This document shows, piece after piece, positions 1 through 7,643 of a DNA stretch of 13,119 bases. This stretch comes from Deltaproteobacteria bacterium (GTDB taxonomy: Bacteria; Myxococcota_A; UBA796): NCBI GenBank assembly GCA_002707085.1, contig PALY01000162.1, positions 1 through 13,119 on the forward strand. The letters are read 5' to 3'. The notes beneath the pieces were generated by a model. It saw only the letters and a program-made list of their open reading frames with translations. It made no database searches and was not told where the DNA came from. Both the position numbers and the translations under genes were made by a program. The number at the start of each line of letters is the position of its first letter. Position 1 is the first letter of the stretch.

Positions 1-7
1 GCAACAA

Positions 8-1327
8 TCAAGAGTCTAAATACATCTTGAGTTTAATAATATCTTCGCAGGCTTCGCAAGCCTCTTGATATGTTGTAACAGCGTCTGGAAACTTCACTCG
101 AGTGATGTACGAACTTCCGCCGACGCGGACGCGAACTTCCATGCCAAACTTATCTATTGAAATGATCCATAAATCATCGCACCCGTTTTCAACCAACTGC
201 ATGAGCTCGCCAGAGTAGCGCGCGTTCAATTGTGCCAATGTATCTAGGATGTTACGATCGTGCGAGGGTGTGACGATTGCATCGGGGGCCGCGCTCTTAT
301 ACTCCTCCATATTGATCCATTTCAAAGAACCAAATCCACCGACAAAATACGCGTCAATCAGTCTGTTCATCCTAAAAAATGAATAATCACCCCACAAATC
401 CTCCAATTCCGTGCTCTCTTTTCGCGTGCTGTATTTGCTTTTAAATATTTCGTTCGCCGCCGCCGAGTACTCTCCTTTTGGTAGTTTGTAGACGTCCCCG
501 AATAAGGTGACTCGGGCGTTCGCTAAACCACCCCAACCGCTCATTTTCACCGTCAACGAACATTTTGGATCTCCAGCAATGTTTCTCGTGTGAATTGCCA
601 AAGGAGATAGACAAAAAATGGGATGACCAGTAGAATCCGTGGCGAAATCAACTGTCGAACAGAAAGGATACCCGGCTCTCCTATGGTGCAACGCATTCAT
701 TGTCGTGCTCAAATCCGCATAATCGGCTTGTTCCATCAAATTCCTAGCAGCAATAGAAAGCGGCGGAAGTTCTTTATCTCTCGACCCAGCGGTAACGACG
801 CCTCCAGCCATGGGTGTTCGCAAGAGCTTCGTCATTGGCGCCCCGTTTGTTTTCATTCGATTTTTTGCGTTGTTTTTGCTATCGTAGTCCGATTGTCTGG
901 GCAGTTCTAGTTCACCTTTAGACTTGTCGCCGTTAACAATCTTCACCTTGTTGTAGCTTTTGTTCATGTTTTCGGTATTTTCCATCTGTTTCGCTTGCGG
1001 CGATGGAGCACTGGAATTGTTGGCATTGTTATTATTGTTATTATTGTCTTTGTTATTTGAATAGACTCTTTGCTGATTTATTCCACTGAGAGAGACTTTC
1101 CTATGCGCGATAATCTCTTCCGCGCCTCCCGCCGCGGTACGTCGTCCACTCGGTTTCATAGACTTTGTGACGACACGTCCACATCTTCTTTCTTTGTTAT
1201 CTTCCTGTCGTTGTAATCGTCGTAGACGAAGATGATGAGCACAGAAAACCTCGTTTGAACTGTTTTTTACGAAAACTGGTGGACGATTATGGAAGAAAGA
1301 ACTCGTCGTCGTCGTCGTCGTCGTCAT
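8..1327 (-). CDS. PNPOx-like FMN-binding split-barrel protein with C-terminal DUF2470-like domain, probably plastid-targeted
   Basis: Encodes 439 residues, complete from ATG to TGA; the start has A at -3. Residues 1-185 are low-complexity, rich in Thr, Asn, Arg and Ser, with a Thr run directly after Met and a poly-Asn stretch near 95-105, and include a likely organelle transit peptide. The conserved core begins near 190 and carries HHRRAGYPF, STVDFATDSTGHPIF and SPLAIHTRN (about 215-250), then GWGGLANARVTLFGDV (about 265-280). These are typical of plant and algal pyridoxamine-5-phosphate-oxidase-like split-barrel proteins related to HugZ. Residues about 355-435 (HDRNILDTL, ISIDKFGMEVRV, RVKFPDAV) fit a DUF2470 domain. 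Relatives include heme-binding or heme-degrading proteins and a regulator of glutamyl-tRNA reductase, so a tetrapyrrole role is possible but not shown. A true PNP oxidase is less likely given this domain order. The gene is divergent from the Jagunal-like gene. Confidence 0.85.
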   Translation of the reverse strand: MTTTTTTTSSFFHNRPPVFVKNSSNEVFCAHHLRLRRLQRQEDNKERRCGRVVTKSMKPSGRRTAAGGAEEIIAHRKVSLSGINQQRVYSNNKDNNNNNNNANNSSAPSPQAKQMENTENMNKSYNKVKIVNGDKSKGELELPRQSDYDSKNNAKNRMKTNGAPMTKLLRTPMAGGVVTAGSRDKELPPLSIAARNLMEQADYADLSTTMNALHHRRAGYPFCSTVDFATDSTGHPIFCLSPLAIHTRNIAGDPKCSLTVKMSGWGGLANARVTLFGDVYKLPKGEYSAAANEIFKSKYSTRKESTELEDLWGDYSFFRMNRLIDAYFVGGFGSLKWINMEEYKSAAPDAIVTPSHDRNILDTLAQLNARYSGELMQLVENGCDDLWIISIDKFGMEVRVRVGGSSYITRVKFPDAVTTYQEACEACEDIIKLKMYLDS

Positions 1328-1632
1328 GTTTTATTCTTCTTTTTCACGAGAAAACAGCGAGCGGGCGCACAACAGATATATATGTATGTATACGTATATG
1401 GCTCTATCGCTCTATCTATCTAGATAGATAGATAGAGCGAGGATTGAGTCTCGCGGATTTCTATAAAAACATTCTTAGAGAAGAAGAGAAAGGCAAAAAA
1501 AAACTCAGTTCAGTGGAAAAAAAACTCGGAAAGGAAAACAAACAGTTACTCTTCGTCTCTCTATCATCTACAATAAATACGTACGTGATAACCAGAAACG
1601 CAAACACACACGAACAAAAACGACCAACAAAA
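1328..1632. promoter_or_regulatory. Divergent intergenic region between the split-barrel gene and the Jagunal-like gene
   Basis: These 305 bases lie between two start codons pointing outward, so they should hold both promoters and both 5' leaders. An alternating TATA/TGTA-rich stretch at about 1375-1400 is followed by a tetranucleotide inverted repeat. From about 1402 to 1632 the plus strand has no ATG, which fits a leader for the gene starting at 1633. The last 100 bases are A/C-rich (CAAACACACA, CAACAAAAATGG), as expected of an efficiently used leader. No specific transcription-factor site is recognised. Confidence 0.6.
1407..1440. repeat. Perfect 16-bp inverted repeat built from TATC/GATA units
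   Basis: The left arm at 1407-1422 (TCGCTCTATCTATCTA) is the exact reverse complement of the right arm at 1425-1440 (TAGATAGATAGAGCGA), separated by the two bases GA. The arms contain short TATC/GATA microsatellite runs capped by TCGCTC/GAGCGA. A further partial copy (GCTCTATC) precedes it at 1401. In DNA it could extrude as a cruciform. In RNA from the plus-strand gene it would be a strong hairpin about 200 bases before the start codon. Confidence 0.9.
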
Positions 1633-2268
1633 ATGGACATGCGCAACAAAAATGTGGCAAGACCTGTAGGCACAGACGGTACCGATCACGCGTACAGGCA
1701 AAAAATCGTGGACAGATACAAAGCAGCGGCGAAAGCGAGAAGTTATTTAAATGGCGTCGTCGCGATGGCGTTGATGTATCATCCTTTAGTTTTACTTTCG
1801 GTTTTCCTTCCTAAAAAGATTGTTGGAAACGAAGTTGTATATGACATACACAACCTGCCAATCTTAGCGACGAATGGGATGCAGTTTTTAATCGTTTTAT
1901 TCTGCGCGCACGCTTCGAGGCAAGTACCATCGAAGGAAAAAAGAGTTTTGAGTTTGTCTTCTGTGCTCATTCTGCTAGGTGTATTGAATATTGTCTTTGC
2001 GTTAATAGTTCGGTTTCGGGAACATCCGGACGTGGTAGATCATAAAAAAGTAGCGTGGATTGGTGCAGTATCGATAGAGAAAGTGATGAAAAAGTTGATA
2101 GGGACAAAACGGTGCGAATCGTTAGGTGTGAGGGCGAATAAGATGTATCCTTCCCTCGCGCAGTTGGAAGTCTTTGGTGAGATCATGAGCGTCGCTCTTC
2201 CGGTTTTTATTCGAGGCATGGCAAAAGCACTTATTAGCCATGGCGTAAAAAACGCGAAGTCAATGTAA
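1633..2268 (+). CDS. Jagunal-like multipass ER membrane protein
   Basis: A 211-residue protein starting at ATG 1633, which sits in an excellent context (AACAAAAATGG). The open frame extends further 5' but holds no earlier ATG. The N-terminal motif RPVGTDGTDHAYRQKIVDRY (residues about 10-29) resembles the start of animal Jagunal proteins, where GTDGSD is followed by a charged region ending in a YQ/YK step and then the first membrane segment. About four hydrophobic segments follow: near 40-62, 78-95, 107-127 and 182-200, matching the family's four-pass layout and its length of about 180-200 residues. Jagunal (PF07086) is an ER protein needed for ER reorganisation and secretory traffic in animals. 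The match is from memory of the human protein and is not a computed alignment, so the exact function here is inferred. It is convergent with the SET-domain gene, 84 bases away. Confidence 0.6.
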   Translation: MDMRNKNVARPVGTDGTDHAYRQKIVDRYKAAAKARSYLNGVVAMALMYHPLVLLSVFLPKKIVGNEVVYDIHNLPILATNGMQFLIVLFCAHASRQVPSKEKRVLSLSSVLILLGVLNIVFALIVRFREHPDVVDHKKVAWIGAVSIEKVMKKLIGTKRCESLGVRANKMYPSLAQLEVFGEIMSVALPVFIRGMAKALISHGVKNAKSM

Positions 2269-2352
2269 TATGACCATCTTGGAAAAATGTTAGAGTAGGA
2301 CTTTATGATAACAATATCTACGAGTTAATCAATCTGCTCTCATTTATCAAAA

Positions 2353-3801
2353 TCAAAGCGTATCTAAAAACCTTTGGTAGGCGTGCAAATGCCTCTTCTG
2401 CGCTATTCTATAGCTAATCGCGACTTGCATGCGCGAACTTTTGATCGCACCAGTTTCAATCTTCTCGTCGTCTTCTAATGTCGTCGGAAACTGTGAAAGC
2501 GCCGCCACAGTCGCTTTTTTCATTTGCTCCACTATCTCCGGATCAACTTTTTCTTGATCTGCAATTTCATTAGGTACGCCTTCAGGACTTCTCATTGAAA
2601 CCGCCAACAACTGCGACCCCGCCCAGGCCGCTCGATCATCCCCATTTTCCTTCAGTGCGACCACCGCTTTCATCACCACTTTAAACGGCACCTTCCTCAT
2701 ACCAGGAACCACACATTCCATGGGAATTCTATCATTTGGATTTGTATCGTCCACAAAACCATAATGCAACGCCAACAAAGCGTTCGGATGTCTCACTCCA
2801 TAGGAAATAAACATTTCGAGTCCTTCCTTCGGCTTCCTCTCCTCCTCTGGTACTGGTGGTAATCCTTCCTCTTCCTCTTCAGCTAATTCGCTCGACCTCC
2901 ATTTCAACTCGTACCTCAACCCGTCCTCGCTCACGCCGTAGTTCGAATTTGGCACAGTCCTATGATTAGTCAAATCCGCTCCAGGCACGACAAACGCGCA
3001 TGGGAAAGATCCTTCCCCGTCTACTATCAACTTCCCACTCATTGCCCTCGTGTGTGCGACCGATCTCGCCCATTGTAAATCCTCCACCTCAATCATATCC
3101 TTCACCCCTTCCGAATTGAACAGTGGCTCTTTCAACAACTGCTCCATCTGTGCTTCGTACATCTTTGCCGATCCTTTCGCCATGTTCATCACGCTCACGT
3201 CTTGTAACTCCTCCAGCTCTTTTTCGTTCGCTAAATACAACGAATCATATGTCTTAGGCAACGTCTCTCGCTTATACGTCTTCCATTCTTCACAATTCTT
3301 TGTCAGCCACGCGACGATGACGGCTATGCGCATGTCTTTCGGCATAGGACACTCAGTGGCAAATTTGATTAAATTCTCCGGAATCGAGGGAATTCCTAAC
3401 CCATTCATCCATTCCCTGTAGAATTCACGCACACGGTCTCTTTGTGATGGTGATAATTTTGAGTTTGAACTGCTGCTACTAATAACGTCCTCGGGAACAC
3501 ACGCGCAAACGTTCAACGGCGTGGACGTTAACGGGACATCCTGAGAGCTTCCATTCGAGAATAAACCTCGACCAAACTTTCCTGTGGCTAAGTAGGAGCC
3601 AGGAAATTCGACGCCGGTTGGAACGACGACGTGCTCGGACGACGCAGCTTTGACGACGGAGGAAGAAACCTTTTTGTGTTGTTGTTGATGATGATGCAGG
3701 AAACCGCTCGATGAGGGCGCTCTTGGTTGTTGTTGATGATGATGATGATGATGCTTTGGCGAGAGCGCGGCAGAGGTGGTCACGATCCCGTTGCGGTGCA
3801 T
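2353..3801 (-). CDS. SET-domain protein lysine methyltransferase, Rubisco-LSMT/SETD3-like
   Basis: Encodes 482 residues, complete; ATG at 3801 with A at -3. The N-terminus is unusual, with His and Gln runs around residues 17-25 and 36-41 inside a Ser/Pro/Lys-rich region that may be a plastid transit peptide. The SET fold starts near 75 (FGRGLFS). A long helical insert typical of the LSMT class runs from about 110 to 260. The core motifs are ADLTNH (about 275-280, the NH signature near the SAM site) and FISYGVRHPNALLALHYGFV (331-350), matching the YG...N..LL..YGFV end of the SET domain. The rest corresponds to the Rubisco-LSMT substrate-binding region. Family members methylate lysines in Rubisco, aldolase, ribosomal proteins or actin; the substrate here cannot be told. 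An acidic loop (EEEEE, near 308-312) interrupts the SET domain. It is the last of five head-to-tail minus-strand genes. Confidence 0.85.
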   Translation of the reverse strand: MHRNGIVTTSAALSPKHHHHHHQQQPRAPSSSGFLHHHQQQHKKVSSSVVKAASSEHVVVPTGVEFPGSYLATGKFGRGLFSNGSSQDVPLTSTPLNVCACVPEDVISSSSSNSKLSPSQRDRVREFYREWMNGLGIPSIPENLIKFATECPMPKDMRIAVIVAWLTKNCEEWKTYKRETLPKTYDSLYLANEKELEELQDVSVMNMAKGSAKMYEAQMEQLLKEPLFNSEGVKDMIEVEDLQWARSVAHTRAMSGKLIVDGEGSFPCAFVVPGADLTNHRTVPNSNYGVSEDGLRYELKWRSSELAEEEEEGLPPVPEEERKPKEGLEMFISYGVRHPNALLALHYGFVDDTNPNDRIPMECVVPGMRKVPFKVVMKAVVALKENGDDRAAWAGSQLLAVSMRSPEGVPNEIADQEKVDPEIVEQMKKATVAALSQFPTTLEDDEKIETGAIKSSRMQVAISYRIAQKRHLHAYQRFLDTL

Positions 3802-3916
3802 GGTTGTCGTGTTTTTATGAAGAAGTGGATAAAAACGGGGTAAAGGTACATGTAGTGGTACATTATGGTGGTATGGTACCTGGTAGTGTATTTATGGGTA
3901 AAAAAAGATAAAAATA
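3802..3916 (-). promoter_or_regulatory. Short inter-gene gap with TGGTA repeats (5' region of the SET gene, 3' end of the CPOX gene)
   Basis: These 115 bases must contain the 3' end of the coproporphyrinogen oxidase transcript and the promoter and leader of the SET gene. The plus-strand sequence at about 3844-3890 is rich in GGTAC and TGGTA units (TACCA on the transcribed strand), repeated at irregular spacing. No standard promoter element is recognised. Confidence 0.35.
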
Positions 3917-5068
3917 CTACTCAATCCAATCGACTGGCTCGCGTAAGACTTCCAACAGACGCGCCTCCTTCGACCCTTCTGGTGGATTCGCTTTGTAATC
4001 CCATCTAATCCTCGGTGGAGCACTCACCATGATCGATTCGAAACGATCTGGAGTAACGCCGTCTAAACCAAACTTGACTCCTCTATCGTATAAAAGGTTG
4101 AATTCCAAATATCGACCTCTTCGTTGATGATGCCAGATAGTTTCTTTTTCTGTTATTGGTAAGCTTCTATTGCGGGTCGCGATAGGCTCCCAAATATCAA
4201 GCCAGCTCAAAGCGACTGCTTTCGTAAATGCCTTTGCATCAGACGGCGCGACAGAGGCGGCGTTGGCTTCGGCCGATGTTGCAACATCATCAAAAAATAA
4301 TCCACCGACACCGCGGTGCTCAAGTCTCGCTGGAATGTAAAAGTATTCATCGCAAAATTGTTTGTACTTGCGATAAAGCGAGTGTTCCCCGAATTTCTCC
4401 ACGCTTTCTCTCGTTTGGTACTCGTCGCAAATTTCTCTGCACTTACCGTGAAAGTATCTTGCGTCTTCTTCGTTCAAATAATAAGGGGTTAAATCCATGC
4501 CACCACCGTACCAGGCATTTGTTTCCTCCTTTTTCGTCATGGCGGCTCGAGAGTCTGGTCCAACCGCGAAGCGTCTGATATCCGCACGAAAGGTTGGCAC
4601 ATGTGGACTTCGTGGATGCCACACTAAGGATAACGCGCAGGCGTTGTATTTTTGTCCACCCTTTGGGTTGATGCCTTTTCTCCCTCTCGATGACATTGTT
4701 TTCGCGCGCGTTTCAGTCAGAGTGCCTCGAATGACCGAAACGTTGCACGCAGCCTTCTCAAATAAGTCACCGCCAGAGAATACTTTCGTTCGTCCGAACG
4801 ACCCGTCCTCGCGTTCCCACACGTCGTCGCAAAATCCTTCGTTGTTTGTTGTACTCCCATCTAACCGAGTCAACTTGTCGCATAACTTGCTCTGCCAGTC
4901 GAAAAGGAAAGACTCAAAATCATCACCCTCTTGTTTGGAAGACGATGCTTTCAACGAGAGCGAACGCGATGCGCGATGATTCGGTTTATGATTCGAGCTA
5001 CGCTGCCAAGTCGGACGCGAACGAGAAGAAGCGCTATTGTGGGTTGGCGTCGTCGTTGAGGCGTACAT
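3917..5068 (-). CDS. CPX1: Coproporphyrinogen III oxidase, oxygen-dependent (HemF/CPOX type), plastid
   Basis: Encodes 383 residues, complete. It catalyses the O2-dependent oxidative decarboxylation of coproporphyrinogen III to protoporphyrinogen IX in heme and chlorophyll synthesis. Family hallmarks are clear: HPRSPHVPTFRADIRRF (151-167), YGGGMDLTPYY (187-197), HRGVGGLFFDD (251-261), RRGRYLEFNLLYDRG (316-330) and ESIMVSAPP (344-352). The mature enzyme starts near residue 50 (DDFESFLFDWQ). Residues 1-45 are rich in Ser, Thr and Arg and lack acidic residues, as in a chloroplast transit peptide. ATG at 5068 has A at -3. The length matches plant and algal enzymes. No insertion, frameshift or lost motif is seen. 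Only 91 bases separate its start from the stop of the upstream gene on the same strand, so its promoter must be very short or lie inside that gene. Confidence 0.97.
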   Translation of the reverse strand: MYASTTTPTHNSASSRSRPTWQRSSNHKPNHRASRSLSLKASSSKQEGDDFESFLFDWQSKLCDKLTRLDGSTTNNEGFCDDVWEREDGSFGRTKVFSGGDLFEKAACNVSVIRGTLTETRAKTMSSRGRKGINPKGGQKYNACALSLVWHPRSPHVPTFRADIRRFAVGPDSRAAMTKKEETNAWYGGGMDLTPYYLNEEDARYFHGKCREICDEYQTRESVEKFGEHSLYRKYKQFCDEYFYIPARLEHRGVGGLFFDDVATSAEANAASVAPSDAKAFTKAVALSWLDIWEPIATRNRSLPITEKETIWHHQRRGRYLEFNLLYDRGVKFGLDGVTPDRFESIMVSAPPRIRWDYKANPPEGSKEARLLEVLREPVDWIE

Positions 5069-5159
5069 TATTTATTTTTCATCTGGAGGAATTTATTCTT
5101 TCGTTTACAAAACAAAATTATGCAGATGCACTCGTCCTCGTTCTTCTTTTTATCTATTT

Positions 5160-6715
5160 TTAAAGATGGCAAACCTGAACACTGAAGTGCTTCACTGTCC
5201 TCTCATCTGCGACGAACTTTTTCGAATTACGAACGACAAGCTTGAAGGATTTGATGTCTCTCATCGCCACGCGGCTCGCTACAAAGTTTGCAAGTCCTTG
5301 GTGTGACGCGCTTGAAAACTTTGCGTGAAGGAGTGTTGAGGAAGAAGAGATTCCATTTTCGTGAGATGCACCCAAAAATATAGGAAAGAAATGTTTCTTT
5401 GCCTCTTCTTCGATCTCAAAGAAAAGTTCTAAGGACGATAACTCGTCGCTTTCCACCAATAGACCGATTTGCAACCACTGAACTTCACTCGAGTTGGTAA
5501 CATTTATCTTGTGTTTTGTATTTCCAATACGAGTGGAGCGCCAATAGCGAGCATTTTCGATGGACCACCGTATATGACAATGCGACAATGCGACGTTGAG
5601 TTGTTAGAAAAATCGTGATAAATTTGTTCGTACGAATTTTCTTTCGTGACATTTATGCTCATTATTTCGGCGGGACTATTTCGATTGACGAAATATGCAA
5701 TGTTTTCGTCGAAACGAATGCAATTAATCGTATCGCTGCTTTCATCAAATTTCCAACTGTTTTCGAGAGTGATGTCATCTCCGTTATCTTTTAAAAGAAA
5801 AACAGTTGCTGGAGTTGACTTTGAGTAACTTTTCGTACCAATAATAATGTGCCCATCTATGTTTGCAATGATACTCGTCGCTGCTAAATCATCTGTACCA
5901 TTAATTTGAAACGACGATACAAATTTTGCTACGCCTTCTACTTTATTATGTTTCAATTTACATATCGATATCGGCGACGTATGTGTTGCCCAAAAAGAAA
6001 ATTCGTCATCGAACGATAGATTATTACGAACAATATAGCCGTTCCGAATTGATCCACATGGTAAAGTGATCATTTGCGTTTCAACTAATTCGTCTCCGTG
6101 GGAAATAGTGACCAGCTGTGAGGGGATGGTGTCAGAAACAAAGTAAGAAAAATTTTGTGTCGAAATTCCAGAGCGAATTCGTCCTATCGAAAGTTCGACC
6201 TTCGGACCTTCAACAAGACCTTTAGTGTTGACATCGAAACGGGTAAGTTTCGAAGGATTTTCCCACGTTACGATAAGAAAAGACGGTTTTCTATCGTTTG
6301 ATATAAAGCTCGTGATAGCAGTTATGGGAACATTTTTGCTTTCCTCCAAACTAATTACAGCACCCACGGTCTTTCCAGCTGGAACGATTTGAGATTTATC
6401 TGTTCCTAGCAACACGTAGCCGTTGACAGAAGACATCGCACGAAACTGCGAATTATCTTTCAACGCTGGAAAAGAAAAGGTGCCATCAGAAAAAATAATC
6501 CCAGTGAAGTGGCAAAACGTTAAAAACTGAATAGTCGGTATCCTGTCTTCCCCTAAGGCACCTACGGCTGTAACTGCCATCTCTTTTTCTCGAAGGGAAG
6601 ACCAAACCGTGATATCATTGATTCTCTCGTCAATAACATGAAATGGCTGCAAAATTTGCTGACCAACGACACCTCCCATTGTTATCATAATCACAACGAG
6701 AGAGAAGAGTATCAT
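5160..6715 (-). CDS. Secreted or lumenal protein of unknown function, beta-rich, two exons predicted
   Basis: Exon 1 (5531-6715) starts at ATG 6715 (A at -3). Its first 20 residues (MILFSLVVIMITMGGVVGQQ) look like a signal peptide. The rest is built of short beta-like repeats of the kind seen in beta-propellers, with several N-glycosylation sequons (NFS, NLS, NGT, NVT, NST), so entry to the secretory pathway is likely. No catalytic motif is recognised. Unspliced, the frame stops at 5504 after 403 residues. Removing a 53-base intron (5478-5530) joins it to a second frame open to 5160 and adds 105 residues beginning WLQIGLLVESDELSSLELFF, for a total of 500. The second exon contains FPIFLGASHENG and ASHQGLANFVASR, not recognised as a known domain. 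The signal peptide and exon 1 are well supported; the splice is an inference. If it is wrong, the gene is 5504-6715. Confidence 0.6.
5478..5530 (-). other. Predicted small spliceosomal intron (53 bases)
   Basis: On the minus strand the segment begins GTATTGG and ends AAGTTCAG, with TTACCAAC, a possible branch site, about 20 bases before the acceptor. Its length is 2 modulo 3, so removal shifts from the exon 1 frame, which stops at 5504, into the frame that stays open to 5160. It has phase 0 and joins GAPL to WLQIG. A nearer AG gives the same frame shift but an intron of only 23 bases, which is too short. Introns of 40-65 bases are known in Mamiellales. Confidence 0.5.
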
Positions 6716-6835
6716 ATTGTTTTCTTCTGCCGTTTGAAGTAGTAAGTACGAGTGAAGATTTTTATTCGTTTTTTCAAATATGTCAGTTACTTTTGCATTT
6801 CGTCAATTCAAAACAAAAATACGTACGTTTCATCA

Positions 6836-7501
6836 TCAAGTCACATTATCATGATTGTGTCTAACGTTACGTTCAACTGCGTTCGCATCAAAATTGCCAG
6901 GCAATGTCTCAAAATTTTTATTGAACATACTATATGCTGAGAGTCTCCCATCTTTGTTCATCATATCGTTCGACAGATTCGTAAACATCAAATAGAACAG
7001 AGAACACAAAACGAAAATCGGACCCAAGTCGTAATTATAAGCCATCTTCGCGACATAACACCAGAGTAAAGTACCAAGAATAAATCGTATTGCCGTTGTG
7101 CTGCATATAATTATAAGAAGTCGAGAAATGTTAGGCGATAGAAGGCTGAAAAGTCCTCTTCCTTTTTTGTTTCGTTTTCGAATGAGAGATTGTTGAAGCC
7201 AATTTAAAGAGGAAGAAGAAGAAGAAAAAGAAGATGGTATTCCCATCGTCTTCGTCTTGGTCGTCTGATTTTGTATCGACGAAGACGGCTGAAAATCGAC
7301 TAAAACTGTATCGCCTGGTTTAATGTTCGCCCGTTCATCGTCGTTGTTCAACGCAGCTCCTCTGAGGAAAATTGTCAGAGAAGAGACGAAAAATGCATCG
7401 GCACAATTTCGCCTTAACTCCCCAACAGTCAACAAATCATCCGCAACTTCGATGATTTTGGTCTCCGAATTGTGTTGCATCGTGCGAACTGTTATTTTCA
7501 T
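6836..7501 (-). CDS. Ubiquitin-like plus SAYSvFN-domain membrane protein (SAYSD1-like)
   Basis: Encodes 221 residues, complete; ATG at 7501 with G at -3. Residues 1-71 have the pattern of a ubiquitin-like fold (MKITVRTM, DLLTVGELRRNC, LTIFLRGAALNNDD, IKPGDTVLVDF). A Ser-rich linker and a basic stretch (RKRNKKGR, about 108-115) follow. Two hydrophobic segments at about 127-150 and 159-176 form a membrane hairpin. The signature GRLSAYSMFN (185-194) and a downstream NFDANAVER match the SAYSvFN domain (PF10260). Human SAYSD1 is an ER membrane protein reported to sense UFMylated ribosomes and help clear stalled translocation products; the same role here would be an inference. The domain lies at the C-terminus, as in animal relatives. 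The gene sits in the five-gene minus-strand array, with 120 bases downstream and 142 bases upstream to its neighbours. Confidence 0.8.
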   Translation of the reverse strand: MKITVRTMQHNSETKIIEVADDLLTVGELRRNCADAFFVSSLTIFLRGAALNNDDERANIKPGDTVLVDFQPSSSIQNQTTKTKTMGIPSSFSSSSSSLNWLQQSLIRKRNKKGRGLFSLLSPNISRLLIIICSTTAIRFILGTLLWCYVAKMAYNYDLGPIFVLCSLFYLMFTNLSNDMMNKDGRLSAYSMFNKNFETLPGNFDANAVERNVRHNHDNVT

Positions 7502-7643
7502 CCCGCGTTCGTGTGCAACAAAACAAGCTACTGCCGTTCGCGGAGCGGAATAGTGGAAAGTAAAAAGTCGATGATGATATGAAAAACAATGTTTGAAGAA
7601 AGTTTACGTCTTTTTATTTTTCCTCGTAAGGTACAATGAAAAA

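Noticed and set aside
1444..1632. Upstream in-frame extension of the Jagunal-like gene
   Set aside because: It would start at TTG. No ATG lies in this stretch, and ATG 1633 has an excellent context, so the stretch is treated as 5' leader.
4228..5306. Several plus-strand frames opposite coproporphyrinogen oxidase and its upstream gap
   Set aside because: They overlap a confidently identified gene on the other strand and show no recognisable motif.
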